The translations under genes and the position numbers were made by a program. From Seminavis robusta (lineage: Eukaryota > Bacillariophyta > Bacillariophyceae > Naviculales > Naviculaceae), in contig CAICTM010001409.1 of NCBI GenBank assembly GCA_903772945.1, positions 1-29,891 of the forward strand: 29,891 nucleotides of DNA. Reading direction: 5' to 3'. The notes beneath the pieces are model-generated. The model did not search any database, was not told the origin of the DNA, and saw only the letters and a list, made by a program, of their open reading frames with translations. How positions within the stretch are numbered: the stretch's first letter is position 1; each line of letters starts with the position of its first letter. Positions 10,200-19,098 of this stretch are shown here, one piece after another.

Positions 10200-11459
10200 A
10201 GAAGGGTACGTGCGGCGTGCGGTACCATAACATGGATGCGACTGGAAGTCCACAGTACCGGTAAACATTGTGAGCCTCTTCAATGACATCTAAGACATCT
10301 TACGCATACTACGAATCAACAGAAGGCAAAGGAGCCCAATGAATTATTAGACGGTCATCAATGATTTCGATGGTTAAAACGATGTGGCTTCTTTTGGAAA
10401 GACTTTAAGACTGGTTTTACTTTGGGGAAACTCTTTATTTGTTTGCCTGATAATTAACTACATCGTACGTAAGACTGTACCAGTACCGGTACGTACCTCT
10501 TCGACCTTCGACCACGAGGTATCTATTCGGAGATTGAAAGGATTCTTCCTTCGTCTCCTTTGCTTAATGCGGAAGGCTCTGAGTGAGGCGAATAGAAGGC
10601 ACAAAGAATGCTCAAGTACTAGTACCATACAGAACTTGGAACGATAGATCATGACTAAGCTTTAAATGGTATGCCCCAGTAATATATCAATGGAAAGTGG
10701 AAAAGAAGACTGCAATAAAGAACATGACTACAGTACCGTAGGTACACGCAAGGCGCAAGGAGTGCGTAAAAGAAAAAAGAATGCCCCCGATACGGTACCA
10801 TACCGTAAAGAGCTCGTACAGTACCGGTAGAGTCAACGTCAGAGAAGCAAAAAGTGGTACGCTCGTTGCTATCTGTCTTGGAGTCTGTAGAAGGGATGTC
10901 GTCACCTTCGCGCCTTGCATCCAAGCTACCTGGTAGCTGGATCCTTGCACTGGACTCCTCCATAGCTGCAATGCAAGTTGCTGGCTCGACAGGGGTCTTC
11001 ATCTCTGAAACTTGCCGGTAGAAAGATCCATTCCAGTGGACAGGAGCCTCTCAATCGAACAGAAGATACGTCTACTACACCCAATCTAACAGTTGGAAAA
11101 AGGAACAAAAGATCGCCTTGGCCTGGAATCGCATTGGGTACTTTCATTGTACCATGCATAATAGCAATGCTGGGCCAAAAAAGCGCTCGAAAGCAACACA
11201 AGATATGGATGTCACGTCCAACCAAGTAGCTGAAAACAGGAACAAAAGATATCATGCCCTTGCACGCTTCCGGCAGTTCTACGTACTGATGTAGCTACTG
11301 ATGTACTTGTATCCCTTCCCGATCCTGTGTGTCAGCGTCGATATGATGGGGGTTCTCAGCTCCGGTGGCGAGCTCTCGCAATTCCATCATCGTAAGTGCA
11401 TGTATTCCTTCAACAACCCCTTTGCATGCAAGTAGCAATTGGATGATGAGGCATTTCAG

Positions 11460-11501
11460 CCCCCCCCCCTCCAGGCGAATGACATNNNNNNNNNNNNNNN
11501 N
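11460..11501. other. Poly-C run followed by a 16-base assembly gap
   Basis: Ten C at 11460-11469, then TCC, a short stretch, and N from 11486 to 11501. The gap probably reflects a homopolymer that did not assemble. Anything inferred across it is unreliable. Confidence 0.95.
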
Positions 11502-12591
11502 GGGTGTTTCGGCGTTCAGGAAGCTCTGGTATCTCCGGCAGAGACTAACTCCAGTCATAGTGAAGCACCAGTAGCAGAGCAAATGAGGGTCCACAACCTT
11601 AAAGCCAGCATGACCGGCAGGTAACTGTAGGTGGTGCCTGCTCACCCAGCATTGGCATTGGACGAGCTGGCACCAACAAGATAACAAGCACCAAGTGCTT
11701 ATTCTCTTGTCTTTGTACACCAACAACAGTTGATGTACAAAGCCTTCGTTTTCCTGCCTTGCCTCATTGCTATCAGACATCTCGTCCCGTTCCGCCTTTG
11801 CTTCTTCATCTTTGTCGCGCCCCTTTCTTCCGTCTCTCTTCCCATGACCGACAATCAGCTCAAGCGTTGTGAGGCTCTCCCCCAGTCCATCCGGACTGAG
11901 AGATAGCCAACAACCAACCACTTGACCATGGATGATGAGCAGCAGAAGGAGAAGGCGACCGAGGGCAATCCCGAAGGGATTGAGCCGAATATAGCAGGAG
12001 ATTTCCAACTTGCACAGCTTCAGCTCTTTGATTGATTCTTCGGTATCAGCCACTGTTGGCATCTTCCCACTTTTCTAAAGCTCTTCTAGCTGAGGACGCA
12101 ACGCGTGAATGATTTTTGTCGTGTGTTACGTTCCTGGCAGCGCGTCAAGATTATGTTCACAGCAACCTTGAACAACGCGTATGGAGCACCCGTACTTTTC
12201 GTCATTGAGCTCACCAGCGACATAATCGAGAGGCATGTTCTGATGGCCAATGAATGATTTGAATGCAAGAAACGGTAACCGCTAGAAGCAGAAAATAAGG
12301 GCGACGACACCAATCACAGGTTATCGTCACAGGTCGAAAATGTGGATTGCGGGATGCCCCAACACAGGCCGTACCCCGGCATCGATGCGGGTTACAAGTA
12401 TGTATGCATACCATACCGGTGGTACAGGTAAGGGGGGTTCAGAGTAGGGATGTTTTCTACGGCAGCCAGCGTTTTTTGCTTTGTTTGGTGAGTGTGTTGG
12501 GGAGCTAGTCCTATGAAAGCATTAGCTAGAACAATGTATTGGTAAAGCCAGAGACCATTTGGTCAATACTGTTGCGGTGCCGTCGCGTGAA

Positions 12592-12722
12592 GCTTTTGGG
12601 AGGAGGTTCAAAAGCATATCCATGAAAGATAGATGGGCCATCCGTTACCGGGCGTTCTCCTCTAGAGAGTATGCATATCTTGCCGTCCGGTAAGGGGCGT
12701 TCTCCTAGCTAGCTAGAGAGTA
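12592..12722 (+). repeat. ~130-bp direct repeat, left copy
   Basis: Begins with a small stem (GCTTTTG ... CAAAAGC), continues AGATGGGCCATCC, and contains the submotif GGCGTTCTCCT ... TAGAGAGTA twice. A diverged second copy lies at 13033-13161 in the same orientation, about 440 bp away. Confidence 0.8.
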
Positions 12723-12747
12723 CTAGTAGTCTACGTTTGCCTTGGAA

Positions 12748-12779
12748 GCACGGTGGACAGTCGTACTCAGAGTAGCCTT
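12748..12779 (+). repeat. Dispersed 32-bp repeat, copy 2
   Basis: Exact match to 4364-4395. It sits between the left direct repeat and the AAAGTCG array. Confidence 0.85.
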
Positions 12780-12813
12780 TTAAAAATTGAATTCTATTAT
12801 CTGCGTTTGCCTT

Positions 12814-13029
12814 GGAAGTCCCCCAATTGGCGATCGTGGAAAGTCGTGAAAGTTGTGAAAGTCGCTCTAAACGTCGTGCCAAGTCACGCGACTTTGCGCA
12901 GCTTGCGGTACAAGTTGGTTCAAGTCGTTGAAAGTCGCTATGTTACGCGAGTAAAATGCAATATGATCGCACAAAGTCGCGAACGTTGCGAAAGTCACGG
13001 TAAAAGCCTGACGTATCGTGGGGACTTCC
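12814..13029. repeat. AAAGTCG motif array bounded by inverted GGAAGTCCCC
   Basis: The ends are GGAAGTCCCC (12814-12823) and its reverse complement GGGGACTTCC (13020-13029). Imperfect inverted similarity extends to CC..GGAAGTCCCC. Between them, variants of AAAGTCG(C/T)GAA recur: AAGTCGTGAAAGTTGTGAAA, AAGTCACGCGACTTTG, AAGTCGTTGAAAGTCGC and AAGTCGCGAACGTTGCGAAA. It is an irregular array, not fixed-period. Possibly a small non-autonomous element; no target duplication found. Confidence 0.6.
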
Positions 13030-13032
13030 CTG

Positions 13033-13161
13033 GCTTTTGGGAGGAGGTTCAAAAGTGTATTTGTGAAAGCTAGATGGGCCATCCATTACTTGGCGTTCTC
13101 CTCTATGGCTAGAGAGTATCTTGCCATCCGGTGAGGTGCGTTCTCCTGTAGCTAGAGAGTA
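13033..13161 (+). repeat. ~130-bp direct repeat, right copy
   Basis: Same order of parts as 12592-12722: GCTTTTGGGAGGAGGTTC, then GATGGGCCATCC, then two GCGTTCTCCT...GAGAGTAT units. Small substitutions and indels show it is not a fresh copy. Together the two flank the AAAGTCG array. Confidence 0.8.
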
Positions 13162-13255
13162 TGTTTGGGAACAATCGCTATTGTCATGAGAAAAGCTCAC
13201 AAATCCCCGGATCTCAAACTAACACAAGAGGTCCTGCCTTGAAGGCAAGTAAAAA

Positions 13256-13325
13256 GTAAGTTCGCCACCCCTTCATGAGGTACTAGTGACTTGCAAGACC
13301 CTCAACTCTCGCTTTTGTCTTTTAG
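13256..13325 (+). other. Probable 5'-leader intron of the small double-CxxC gene
   Basis: GTAAGT at 13256 and a pyrimidine-rich TTTTGTCTTTTAG ending at 13325 give a 70-bp intron, within the size range of other introns here. It lies 47 bases before the ATG at 13373. Confidence 0.45.
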
Positions 13326-13372
13326 GCCGCCCTTCTCTCACTAAAGAAGAGCTCACTGAACGAAGTAACATA

Positions 13373-13672
13373 ATGGGAGCTGAATACTCGGTACCAAAGC
13401 GCGACAGTTGTGGCAAAAGATACTATCGTGTGCGCGAGTCGTGCAGCTTGAGCAGCAGCGATATTCGCAGTATCATCAACCGAGAAGGCGTGGAGTATGT
13501 CTGTCATGGGTTTGGGCCCTCTTCCAAGGACTACTATCTTTGTCCCCGGTGTGATGGTGTTGTCTGGGTCTACCTGGATACCTTGGTGGGTACCATTTGC
13601 ATGGATTGCCCTGGTACAGTTTTGAGCGCAGTTGAAAGCATTGCAAATTCCGCTAAGAGTATCGGGAAATGA
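13373..13672 (+). CDS. Small protein with two CxxC pairs and a myristoylation-like start
   Basis: I do not recognise the family. The ATG at 13373 is the first in frame and gives 99 residues. The start MGAEYS fits the N-myristoylation pattern (Gly2, Ser6), which would tether it to membranes. The middle has CPRC and, 16 residues later, CMDC, a spacing fit for a zinc ribbon. A hydrophobic stretch (VVWVYLDTLVGTI) lies between the pairs. A convincing leader intron upstream supports transcription. It may once have been the first part of the NC-motif gene that follows on the same strand, but its own stop codon (TGA, 13670-13672) separates them. Function unknown. Confidence 0.5.
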   Translation: MGAEYSVPKRDSCGKRYYRVRESCSLSSSDIRSIINREGVEYVCHGFGPSSKDYYLCPRCDGVVWVYLDTLVGTICMDCPGTVLSAVESIANSAKSIGK

Positions 13673-13807
13673 GGCAATTTGCATTTTTAATGATTAAATT
13701 GACTAAATGGCACTGTGACTCGAAACTTTGCAAACGCCTGTCTTTCGTGGCAAAGTGGCACGGTCTGTATCCGCATCTCGTCTAGCGGAGACTCTCGTTT
13801 GAGTGAG

Positions 13808-14241
13808 ATGCGTGTAAAAGGCTGCAGGCTCATTCATGGTAGCGTCTCTTGGGCGGTGACGGGCGCAAAGGAAGCCTTAAGCTTTGGGCAATCTGCTCCC
13901 ATTGACCATTGGCGGGTCCAAAATAAAGCGGAGGACGATGGCTACGGTACTACTGCGCCCAAGCAATAGGAGGCACTGGAATTCTACTCCGCGGCCCTTT
14001 CTCCACTGAGACTGCGTGTGACAATAAAGGTTTGGAGGGAGGCGGCAGGTCCCCAGGAACAGATGTTTTTGGAGACGGGATTCCGCTTGGCCGTCCATAC
14101 AAGAGGAGCAACGGCGCTGGTGCGATTGTGGACGACGTGAAAAGGTGGATGGAAAGCGGAGCATACAACCCAGACTATCATTTCATTGACCACAATTGCC
14201 AGCATTTTGCAAAAGCATTGATGCACGAGTTCGGAGGGTAG
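13808..14241 (+). pseudogene. Broken NC-motif (PPPDE/LRAT-like, papain-fold) gene
   Basis: The 3' part, in a frame open from 13927 to the TAG at 14239-14241, encodes PDYHFIDHNCQHFAKALM. The Asn-Cys-x-His-Phe signature holds the catalytic Cys of PPPDE/LRAT-type papain-fold proteins. It is preceded by a GRPYKRSNGAGAIVDDVKRW segment typical of the same domain. The expected upstream His lies in another frame: SAPIDHW, from the ATG at 13808, ending at TAG 13967-13969. The two frames overlap at 13927-13966. The domain is therefore split by a small indel, or by an intron I could not define. Domain class is assigned from the motif and is moderately sure. The pseudogene call is inference; an unrecognised intron would make it a real gene. 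Confidence 0.4.
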
Positions 14242-15041
14242 AGGAATGTCCGGTCTGCCACGCATCCACAAGGCTGTGGCGTGGCAAGGAGAAGGGCCAG
14301 ATGATGCAGCTGAGTGGATGGTGGGGCAGAAGATGGAGGCTGGAGGCTGAAGGCTGACTTTCTTATTGCGGCAATGGAAACTGAGAGTGTGTAGTTATAT
14401 TTAGCAAAAGCGTCAATGAATCGTAAGACTCTTCTAGCTACATACATGCATACATGTAGTAGTAGCCCTCCAAAATAGATACTTGCGAAGGCAATGATCC
14501 AGTCCAACTCGCCCGTCCAGCAGGACATATGACGGCACTATGGTGCCGTCCTTCCTCTTCGATGCGAGCTGTGCCGTCTCACGATATCCTTACACTGCGA
14601 AAAGCTTGGCTACAGAGTAAAACTAACTACTCAACCAACCACCCTCCCACCATAACGGTTGGTAGGTGCCCTGGCTTGGCCAAAGCAGGTCTGGGATGGC
14701 AGTTGCGTGGGACCATAGTAGAGCCCCAACAAATATGCACCAAACAGTCACCGATGACAACACTACTGTGCGGGTGGCAAATGTCTCCTACGTTAGGCTG
14801 TGCCTACGGTTCGGTACCAGTACTGCAACTGAGGTCGTGAGGCCCCTCACATCGATGGTACCGTTTGTGGGAGCCCAATTGCTACAGGTACATGTAGTAT
14901 CAGAGAGCTGGAGGTGCGCCTTCCAAAAGGTTTGCGTGCATGTTTATGAGACAACTCCCAATCTTACTACCGGTACTGTTACGGATAACGCAGTGTTATG
15001 CATGCACAAGGCGAAAAAGATGCACGGTGCCATCTTCCACT
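14242..15041. other. Intergenic region without recognised gene
   Basis: Lies between a plus-strand 3' end and a minus-strand 3' end. An open plus-strand frame (14666-15100) has no motif and runs into the opposite gene. TACATGTA palindromes near 14450 and 14890 and GGTACCAGTACTG near 14813 belong to the dispersed palindrome background. Confidence 0.5.
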
Positions 15042-15968
15042 CTACGCCGAAACAGCCCCCTCCTGCGCACTCTCATCTTTTTTTGACTGGCGCTGCTTGA
15101 GCTCCCGGTTTTTGTGAACAAACACATGAAGCCCTTGTTGTAGCAGGGTATTGGTAATGGCGCCATTCTTTTTTAGAGCCAACTTGAGAGCCGCAAAGTC
15201 CGTGGGGTCGTCCGCAAGGTCGAGTAAATCCTCTTGATCCACAGACAGCATGTCCAAATACTCGTCTCGTTCGACATACCCATCCGCTGATACTGATACC
15301 TCGCTCATCTTTGGGCGATTTCGTCTCGATGATTGTGATGGTCGTTCCCGTGGTGGAGATTGTGCTCGATTTTTGGCAGCCATGGGACTGGAAGCAGTAC
15401 TATTGGCCTCGTCCCCTCCTCCTACTACGAGATTAGAGAGTCCTCGAACCAGACACGAACGGAGATCAGTAGCTTGCTCGTCCAACGACTGAAGCGTCCT
15501 ACTGGAACTCTGGGAAGAGAGCGACCGACGACTGTTGCAACGTTCAAAGACATCTCTGGCGCTGTACTGCTTTCCGAGGTAAGTGACCACGCCGAGGTCG
15601 ACCTGTTCTTTGGTCTCTTCTTGTGGGTAAAGCTTCGACAATGGAGGCGGCGTTCGCAGATGCTTGTCATCCGCAAAGAAACTCCGCATACTGGTGCCAA
15701 ACTTGGAAAGCACGTTATCTTCGTCCTCCGAGTCGGTGTCGTCTTCACAAAGCATCATGGGATCAGACATGGTCCTTCCCTCTTGCGCCAAGCTAGACCG
15801 CCTATTCTGAGGATGCTTCCACTCACTGAGCATTTGGCCCCTCTTCTCGTCATCGTTGCCTGTCCTTTCGTTGTAGTAGAGCGCCATCGTATCGTGTTTT
15901 TTGTGTGCTCTAACAAATAGTAATCTGGGAAAGCTGGAGGCGCTTGGCTGTGTGCTGGCCGTTTGCAT
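15042..15968 (-). CDS. Unrecognised Ser-rich acidic protein
   Basis: The longest reading has 308 residues from ATG 15968. A second ATG at 15887 (MALYYNERTGND) has a better A at -3 and may be the true start. Features in order are an acidic patch (CEDDTDSEDEDN), a Ser/Arg stretch (NSRRSLSSQSSSRTLQ), and SADGYVERDEYLDML. The last resembles one degenerate EF-hand loop (Asp5, Gly6, Glu12 present, position 1 not Asp). A Lys-rich C-terminal helix contains ALKKNGAITNTLLQQGLHVF. No signal peptide or membrane segment is seen. The motif-like order on this strand, against disordered antisense frames, supports a real gene. Function cannot be named; it could be a regulatory or adaptor protein. Confidence 0.6.
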   Translation of the reverse strand: MQTASTQPSASSFPRLLFVRAHKKHDTMALYYNERTGNDDEKRGQMLSEWKHPQNRRSSLAQEGRTMSDPMMLCEDDTDSEDEDNVLSKFGTSMRSFFADDKHLRTPPPLSKLYPQEETKEQVDLGVVTYLGKQYSARDVFERCNSRRSLSSQSSSRTLQSLDEQATDLRSCLVRGLSNLVVGGGDEANSTASSPMAAKNRAQSPPRERPSQSSRRNRPKMSEVSVSADGYVERDEYLDMLSVDQEDLLDLADDPTDFAALKLALKKNGAITNTLLQQGLHVFVHKNRELKQRQSKKDESAQEGAVSA

Positions 15969-16225
15969 TGGACGTGCGGGAAGACGCTTGGAATGAGTGA
16001 CCTATGCCGGATCTTGCTGTGACCGGATACTGTTGATTGAGAGTCGTCTTCGTTAAATGAGAAAAAGCCAGTGTCGTGAAGGATTTATTGATCCCTTATA
16101 CGTGGCAGCAGAAAAAGAGGGCAAATGGGCAAATACCGCCTGGAACACCCCCGATAATGTCATTTTGAAAGATATAAGACCGCTTAGCGCTTAAATCATA
16201 TGGCCTAAATGACAGAAGAAAGTTT

Positions 16226-16354
16226 CCCGACAAATTCCGACAAAGTGCCGACATTGCAGACATTTTCCGACAAATTCAGACATTCTCGTACAAACGCCGA
16301 CATTTTCCGACATTTTCCGACATTCTGCCGACATTTTGCCGACATTCACGATTA
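16226..16354 (+). repeat. CCGACATT repeat block I
   Basis: Irregular repeats of (T)CCGACA(TT/AA), including TTCTCGTACAAACGCCGACA, ending in TTGCCGACATTCACGATTA. The same terminal sequence ends the inverted-repeat element at 16507-16637. Spacing varies from about 10 to 21 bases, so it is not a fixed-period array. Confidence 0.8.
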
Positions 16355-16506
16355 GAGTGGTTAACCCCTCAATAAATAAAACGGAAGAAACTCGCTGAAT
16401 GAGTCTTATATCGTTTTACTATCATAACTAATGTAAGAACGGGCGAAAGAACTCTGATTCGGAATGCCACACGACTGAAGTTCTTTCATTCGGAATGATT
16501 TAGGGG

Positions 16507-16637
16507 TAATCGTGAATGTCGGAAACTCGCTGAGAAACCTTCCGACATTTTGCCGACATTCTCGTACAAACGCCGACATTCTCGTACAAACGCCGACATT
16601 TTCCGACATCGGTTCAGAATTCCGACATTCACGATTA
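16507..16637. mobile_element. 131-bp element with perfect 18-bp terminal inverted repeats
   Basis: TAATCGTGAATGTCGGAA (16507-16524) is the exact reverse complement of 16620-16637. The interior holds two copies of TTCTCGTACAAACGCCGACA in tandem, as in block I. No clear target duplication is visible (left flank AGGGG, right flank AGGAG). Size and structure fit a miniature non-autonomous element or a foldback repeat. Confidence 0.65.
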
Positions 16638-16901
16638 AGGAGTGTTAGGCTATATGACTTAGAGGCTTTTTATAGGGTCATTCAGACTAATAAGTCTTTT
16701 ATCGTGAGTGTTCCTGAGGAATTAGTTTCCAGTAACGGTACATGTACAGTATTTTAATACAGTACAACTCAGAAGTAATAATCAGTACCGTACTATTAAT
16801 TAATACTAGCTAGTACTCGAGTATTGTCATCAATACTCCGTTACTTCCGTTTTAGTGACAACGTCGCAGCGAAAACACTCCAACTCCCATCAGCTCCCAA
16901 C

Positions 16902-17161
16902 TGAAAGGGCCCGAAATGGCGATTTACACCAAATTCCGATTTATACTTGTGTTTCGATTTTATATTTTGGTTTCGGTTTTATATTTAGGTTTCGATTTTA
17001 TATTTAGGTTTCGGCTTGATTTCAATAGTTATTTACCATAGTAATTTGGTTTCAGTTTTATATTTTGGTTTCGGTTTTATATTTTGATTTCGGTTTTATA
17101 TTTCGGTTTGGAATTGATCAATTTAATTGGATTCTTAAAATCCTGATTTCGGGCCCTTTCA
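16902..17161. mobile_element. MITE, 16-bp inverted ends, 8-bp target duplication
   Basis: TGAAAGGGCCCGAAAT (16902-16917) is the exact reverse complement of 17146-17161. Directly outside lies CTCCCAAC on both sides (16894-16901 and 17162-17169), a perfect 8-bp target-site duplication. The interior is A/T-rich, with two groups of three 19-bp units of the type TTTCGGTTTTATATTTTGG (about 16954-17015 and 17049-17110). It has no coding capacity, so it would be mobilised in trans. An 8-bp duplication is typical of hAT elements and also occurs in some other cut-and-paste families; the superfamily is not settled. Confidence 0.85.
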
Positions 17162-17490
17162 CTCCCAACCTCAGTCTCTTGCTTTGAGATCGGCACAACA
17201 TCCCGAAAGATTCTGGCAACAGCCTGGCGCCTTGACCTTGAGAAGTGGCGGTACAGATCCGTTCTTGGTCTGATCATTCATTACGACTATCTGGAAGCTT
17301 TGCAAAAAGCAAGAACTTACCTGTTATGAACGGGAAGATAAGGTCAAGTAAGTTGGCGGCTCGTGGATCAGCGTGGATACTAGATAGCTAGCTTACCAAA
17401 ATCACTGCAAAGTAACTTTCTATCTACCGGTAGTATTGTAGCCTGCATCATTTTTGCACTTCTGCTGGCTTAATGCGGACTTCTGACTTC

Positions 17491-17496
17491 TGACGT
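17491..17496 (+). promoter_or_regulatory. TGACGT, possible cAMP/CO2-response element
   Basis: TGACGT lies 110 bases upstream of the carrier ATG. The same hexamer is one of the CO2/cAMP-responsive elements described in diatom carbonic anhydrase promoters. A six-base match occurs often by chance, so this is only a candidate. Confidence 0.15.
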
Positions 17497-17605
17497 TTCG
17501 TGTTCTCTTGTCAATCCCAAAACCGTGCATTGCCCACGTGCACAACAGATCAAGTTCTATCGCTCCTCTATGCATGGTAGGTAGCACAGTTGTTGCAGAG
17601 AGGCC

Positions 17606-18690
17606 ATGTCATCCGCTGACAAAAAGACCCAAAGGTCAGCTCCTTCTTGGCGAGATGCTGCCGCAGGAGCTGGTGCTGGAGCCTTTTCCAAGACTGTAAC
17701 AGCTCCCATAGAACGCCTTAAGCTGTTATTGCAGCTCCAACATTCCCTGAAGAACAATGAGAAGCCCAAAAATGCCTGGCACTTGGCCAAATCCATCTAT
17801 GTCAATGAAGGGATTCTCAGTTTTTGGAGGGGCAACGTGCCCAGGTAAGTTGTTTTGTTGGATAACTTGATGTTACCATTTGTTTGCTACGGTGCCTGTT
17901 GGTCCATCAATTGATTTCTCATCATTCTGCTTCATTTAGTGTCATGAGAGTGTCTGGAACTGCTGCCATCAATTTTTCCTGCATGAACTATTACAAGGAA
18001 GCTGTTCAACCCATAATGAACTCTCAGTTAATTACCAGCAAAACATCGCTCAGTCCAGACAAATTGGAACGACGACGCAAAAATGTCACCTCCTTGGTGT
18101 CAGGGGGGCTGGCCGGTGGAACCTCCACAACCATTTTGTATCCCATTGAGTTTTTGAGAACTCGATTGGCAGCCGATCTGACCAAGGGAAAGCAGAAAGG
18201 GCAGTATCAATTCCAAGGCATGGGCCATGCTCTTACCACCATTCTACGCACTGATGGGATTACAGGATTATACCAAGGATATGGCATTGCTCTCTTTGGC
18301 GGAATTTTCTACAGGATCCTGCTGCTGGGAGGTTACGATGTCTTGAAATCTGAAACAGATCGACACAACAAACAACAGCAATCACCAGAATTACATGACA
18401 ATCAATCATCTCTCACCTGGGGACAACGAATATTGATTGCCCAAACTGTTAGTCTGACAGCAGGTACAATCAGTTATCCCTTGGATTCAGTAAGGAGAAG
18501 ACTCATGATGCAAGCTGGAAAACCTCATTCTGAGCGATTGTATCACAACTCAATTCATTGCATCTATGTGGTTACTAAGACTGAAGGCATTCGAGGATTC
18601 TTTTTGGGACTGGGACCCAATATTCTGAGATCGGTCAGTGGGGCACTCTTGCTCGTGGCCTATGATGTCTTTCGAGCAGCCATCAGATAA
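17606..18690 (+). CDS. ADP/ATP-carrier-like mitochondrial carrier protein
   Basis: Two exons, 17606-17844 and 17940-18690, split by a 95-bp GTAAGT...TTTAG intron inside an AGT codon; 329 residues. Three carrier repeats are visible with P-x-[D/E]-x-x-[K/R] signatures: APIERLKLLLQ, YPIEFLRTRLA and YPLDSVRRRLMM. The family exchanges small metabolites across the inner mitochondrial membrane. ADP/ATP carriers carry RRRMMM in the third repeat; here it is RRRLMM. Other nucleotide-contact positions are kept: Arg in RGNVPSVMR, Tyr-Arg in GGIFYR, Arg in PNILRSV. The usual aromatic YFPTQALNF after the first Arg is replaced by VSGTAAINF. It is longer than the usual ~300 residues because of a loop between helices 4 and 5 and a short N-terminal extension. 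Best call is a divergent ADP/ATP carrier; a related adenine-nucleotide carrier is possible. Confidence 0.88.
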
Positions 18691-19098
18691 ATTATGCACT
18701 GCTGGTTGGACATCAATTGCACGACCAGCGGGAAAGTCACTGTTGACTGTCTTGGGAAAGCAAGAGGGCGGAATAGTGTTGGTTGAACACTTGCATTCGA
18801 CTGGTTAAGCTGCTGAGTCCATCAACAAGCTTTTGCCAGAAGCAGCAATGGCTAAGCATGGCTTCCCACCGATCAAAGTGAGTGGCTCGGGATGGTCGCC
18901 ACTTGGGTCTGATCCTTTGGCATCATGATGTTCCAAAGGGCTACTATTAGTAGAGTACGTTGGCCGGATGGTCAGTCTAGCGAGCTTGTGTCAAGACTTC
19001 TGCGATGCACCATCAGTCTAGCTAGAGCCGGACACAAAGATACCGTCACTAGCTAGGGAACAAGTTTGACTTCTGCTTCTCTACACAATAAACATGAA
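18691..19098. other. Convergent intergenic region
   Basis: Between the carrier 3' end and the glycosyltransferase 3' end. No protein-like frame and no structured RNA recognised. Several CTAGCTAG-type palindromes near 18980-19055. Confidence 0.5.

Larger units (their letters stand above)
9819..13255. other. Long region without a convincing gene
   Basis: It should include the promoter of the RRxS protein gene at its left end. Beyond that it contains a hairpin repeat (10166-10199), poly-C plus an assembly gap (11460-11501), a repeated 130-bp block (from 12592) and an AAAGTCG motif array (12814-13029). Open frames here lack domain motifs; the longest (minus, 11295-12062) crosses the gap. Palindromes such as TACCGGTA recur at 10257, 10487 and 10820. 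Confidence 0.5.

Noticed and set aside
11295..12062. Minus-strand open frame of about 255 codons with a hydrophobic stretch near its start
   Set aside because: It spans the N gap and a poly-C run, has no domain motif, and its composition is irregular. Continuity across the gap cannot be trusted.
12753..13073. Plus-strand open frame rich in KVVKV
   Set aside because: It is the translation of the AAAGTCG array, not a protein-like sequence.
12592..13161. LTR retrotransposon (two direct repeats)
   Set aside because: Only about 310 bp lie between the copies, with no primer-binding site, polypurine tract or coding remains, and no TG...CA ends.
14666..15100. Plus-strand open frame of 144 codons
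   Set aside because: No motif, starts in palindrome-rich spacer and overlaps the 3' end of the opposite gene.
16226..16637. CRISPR-like regular repeat array
   Set aside because: Repeat spacing is irregular, there are no unique spacers of constant length, and the host is eukaryotic. Inverted-repeat element structure explains it better.
16406..16757. Short open frames with repeated CTRMS/NADIL-like words on both strands
   Set aside because: Produced by the CCGACATT repeats.
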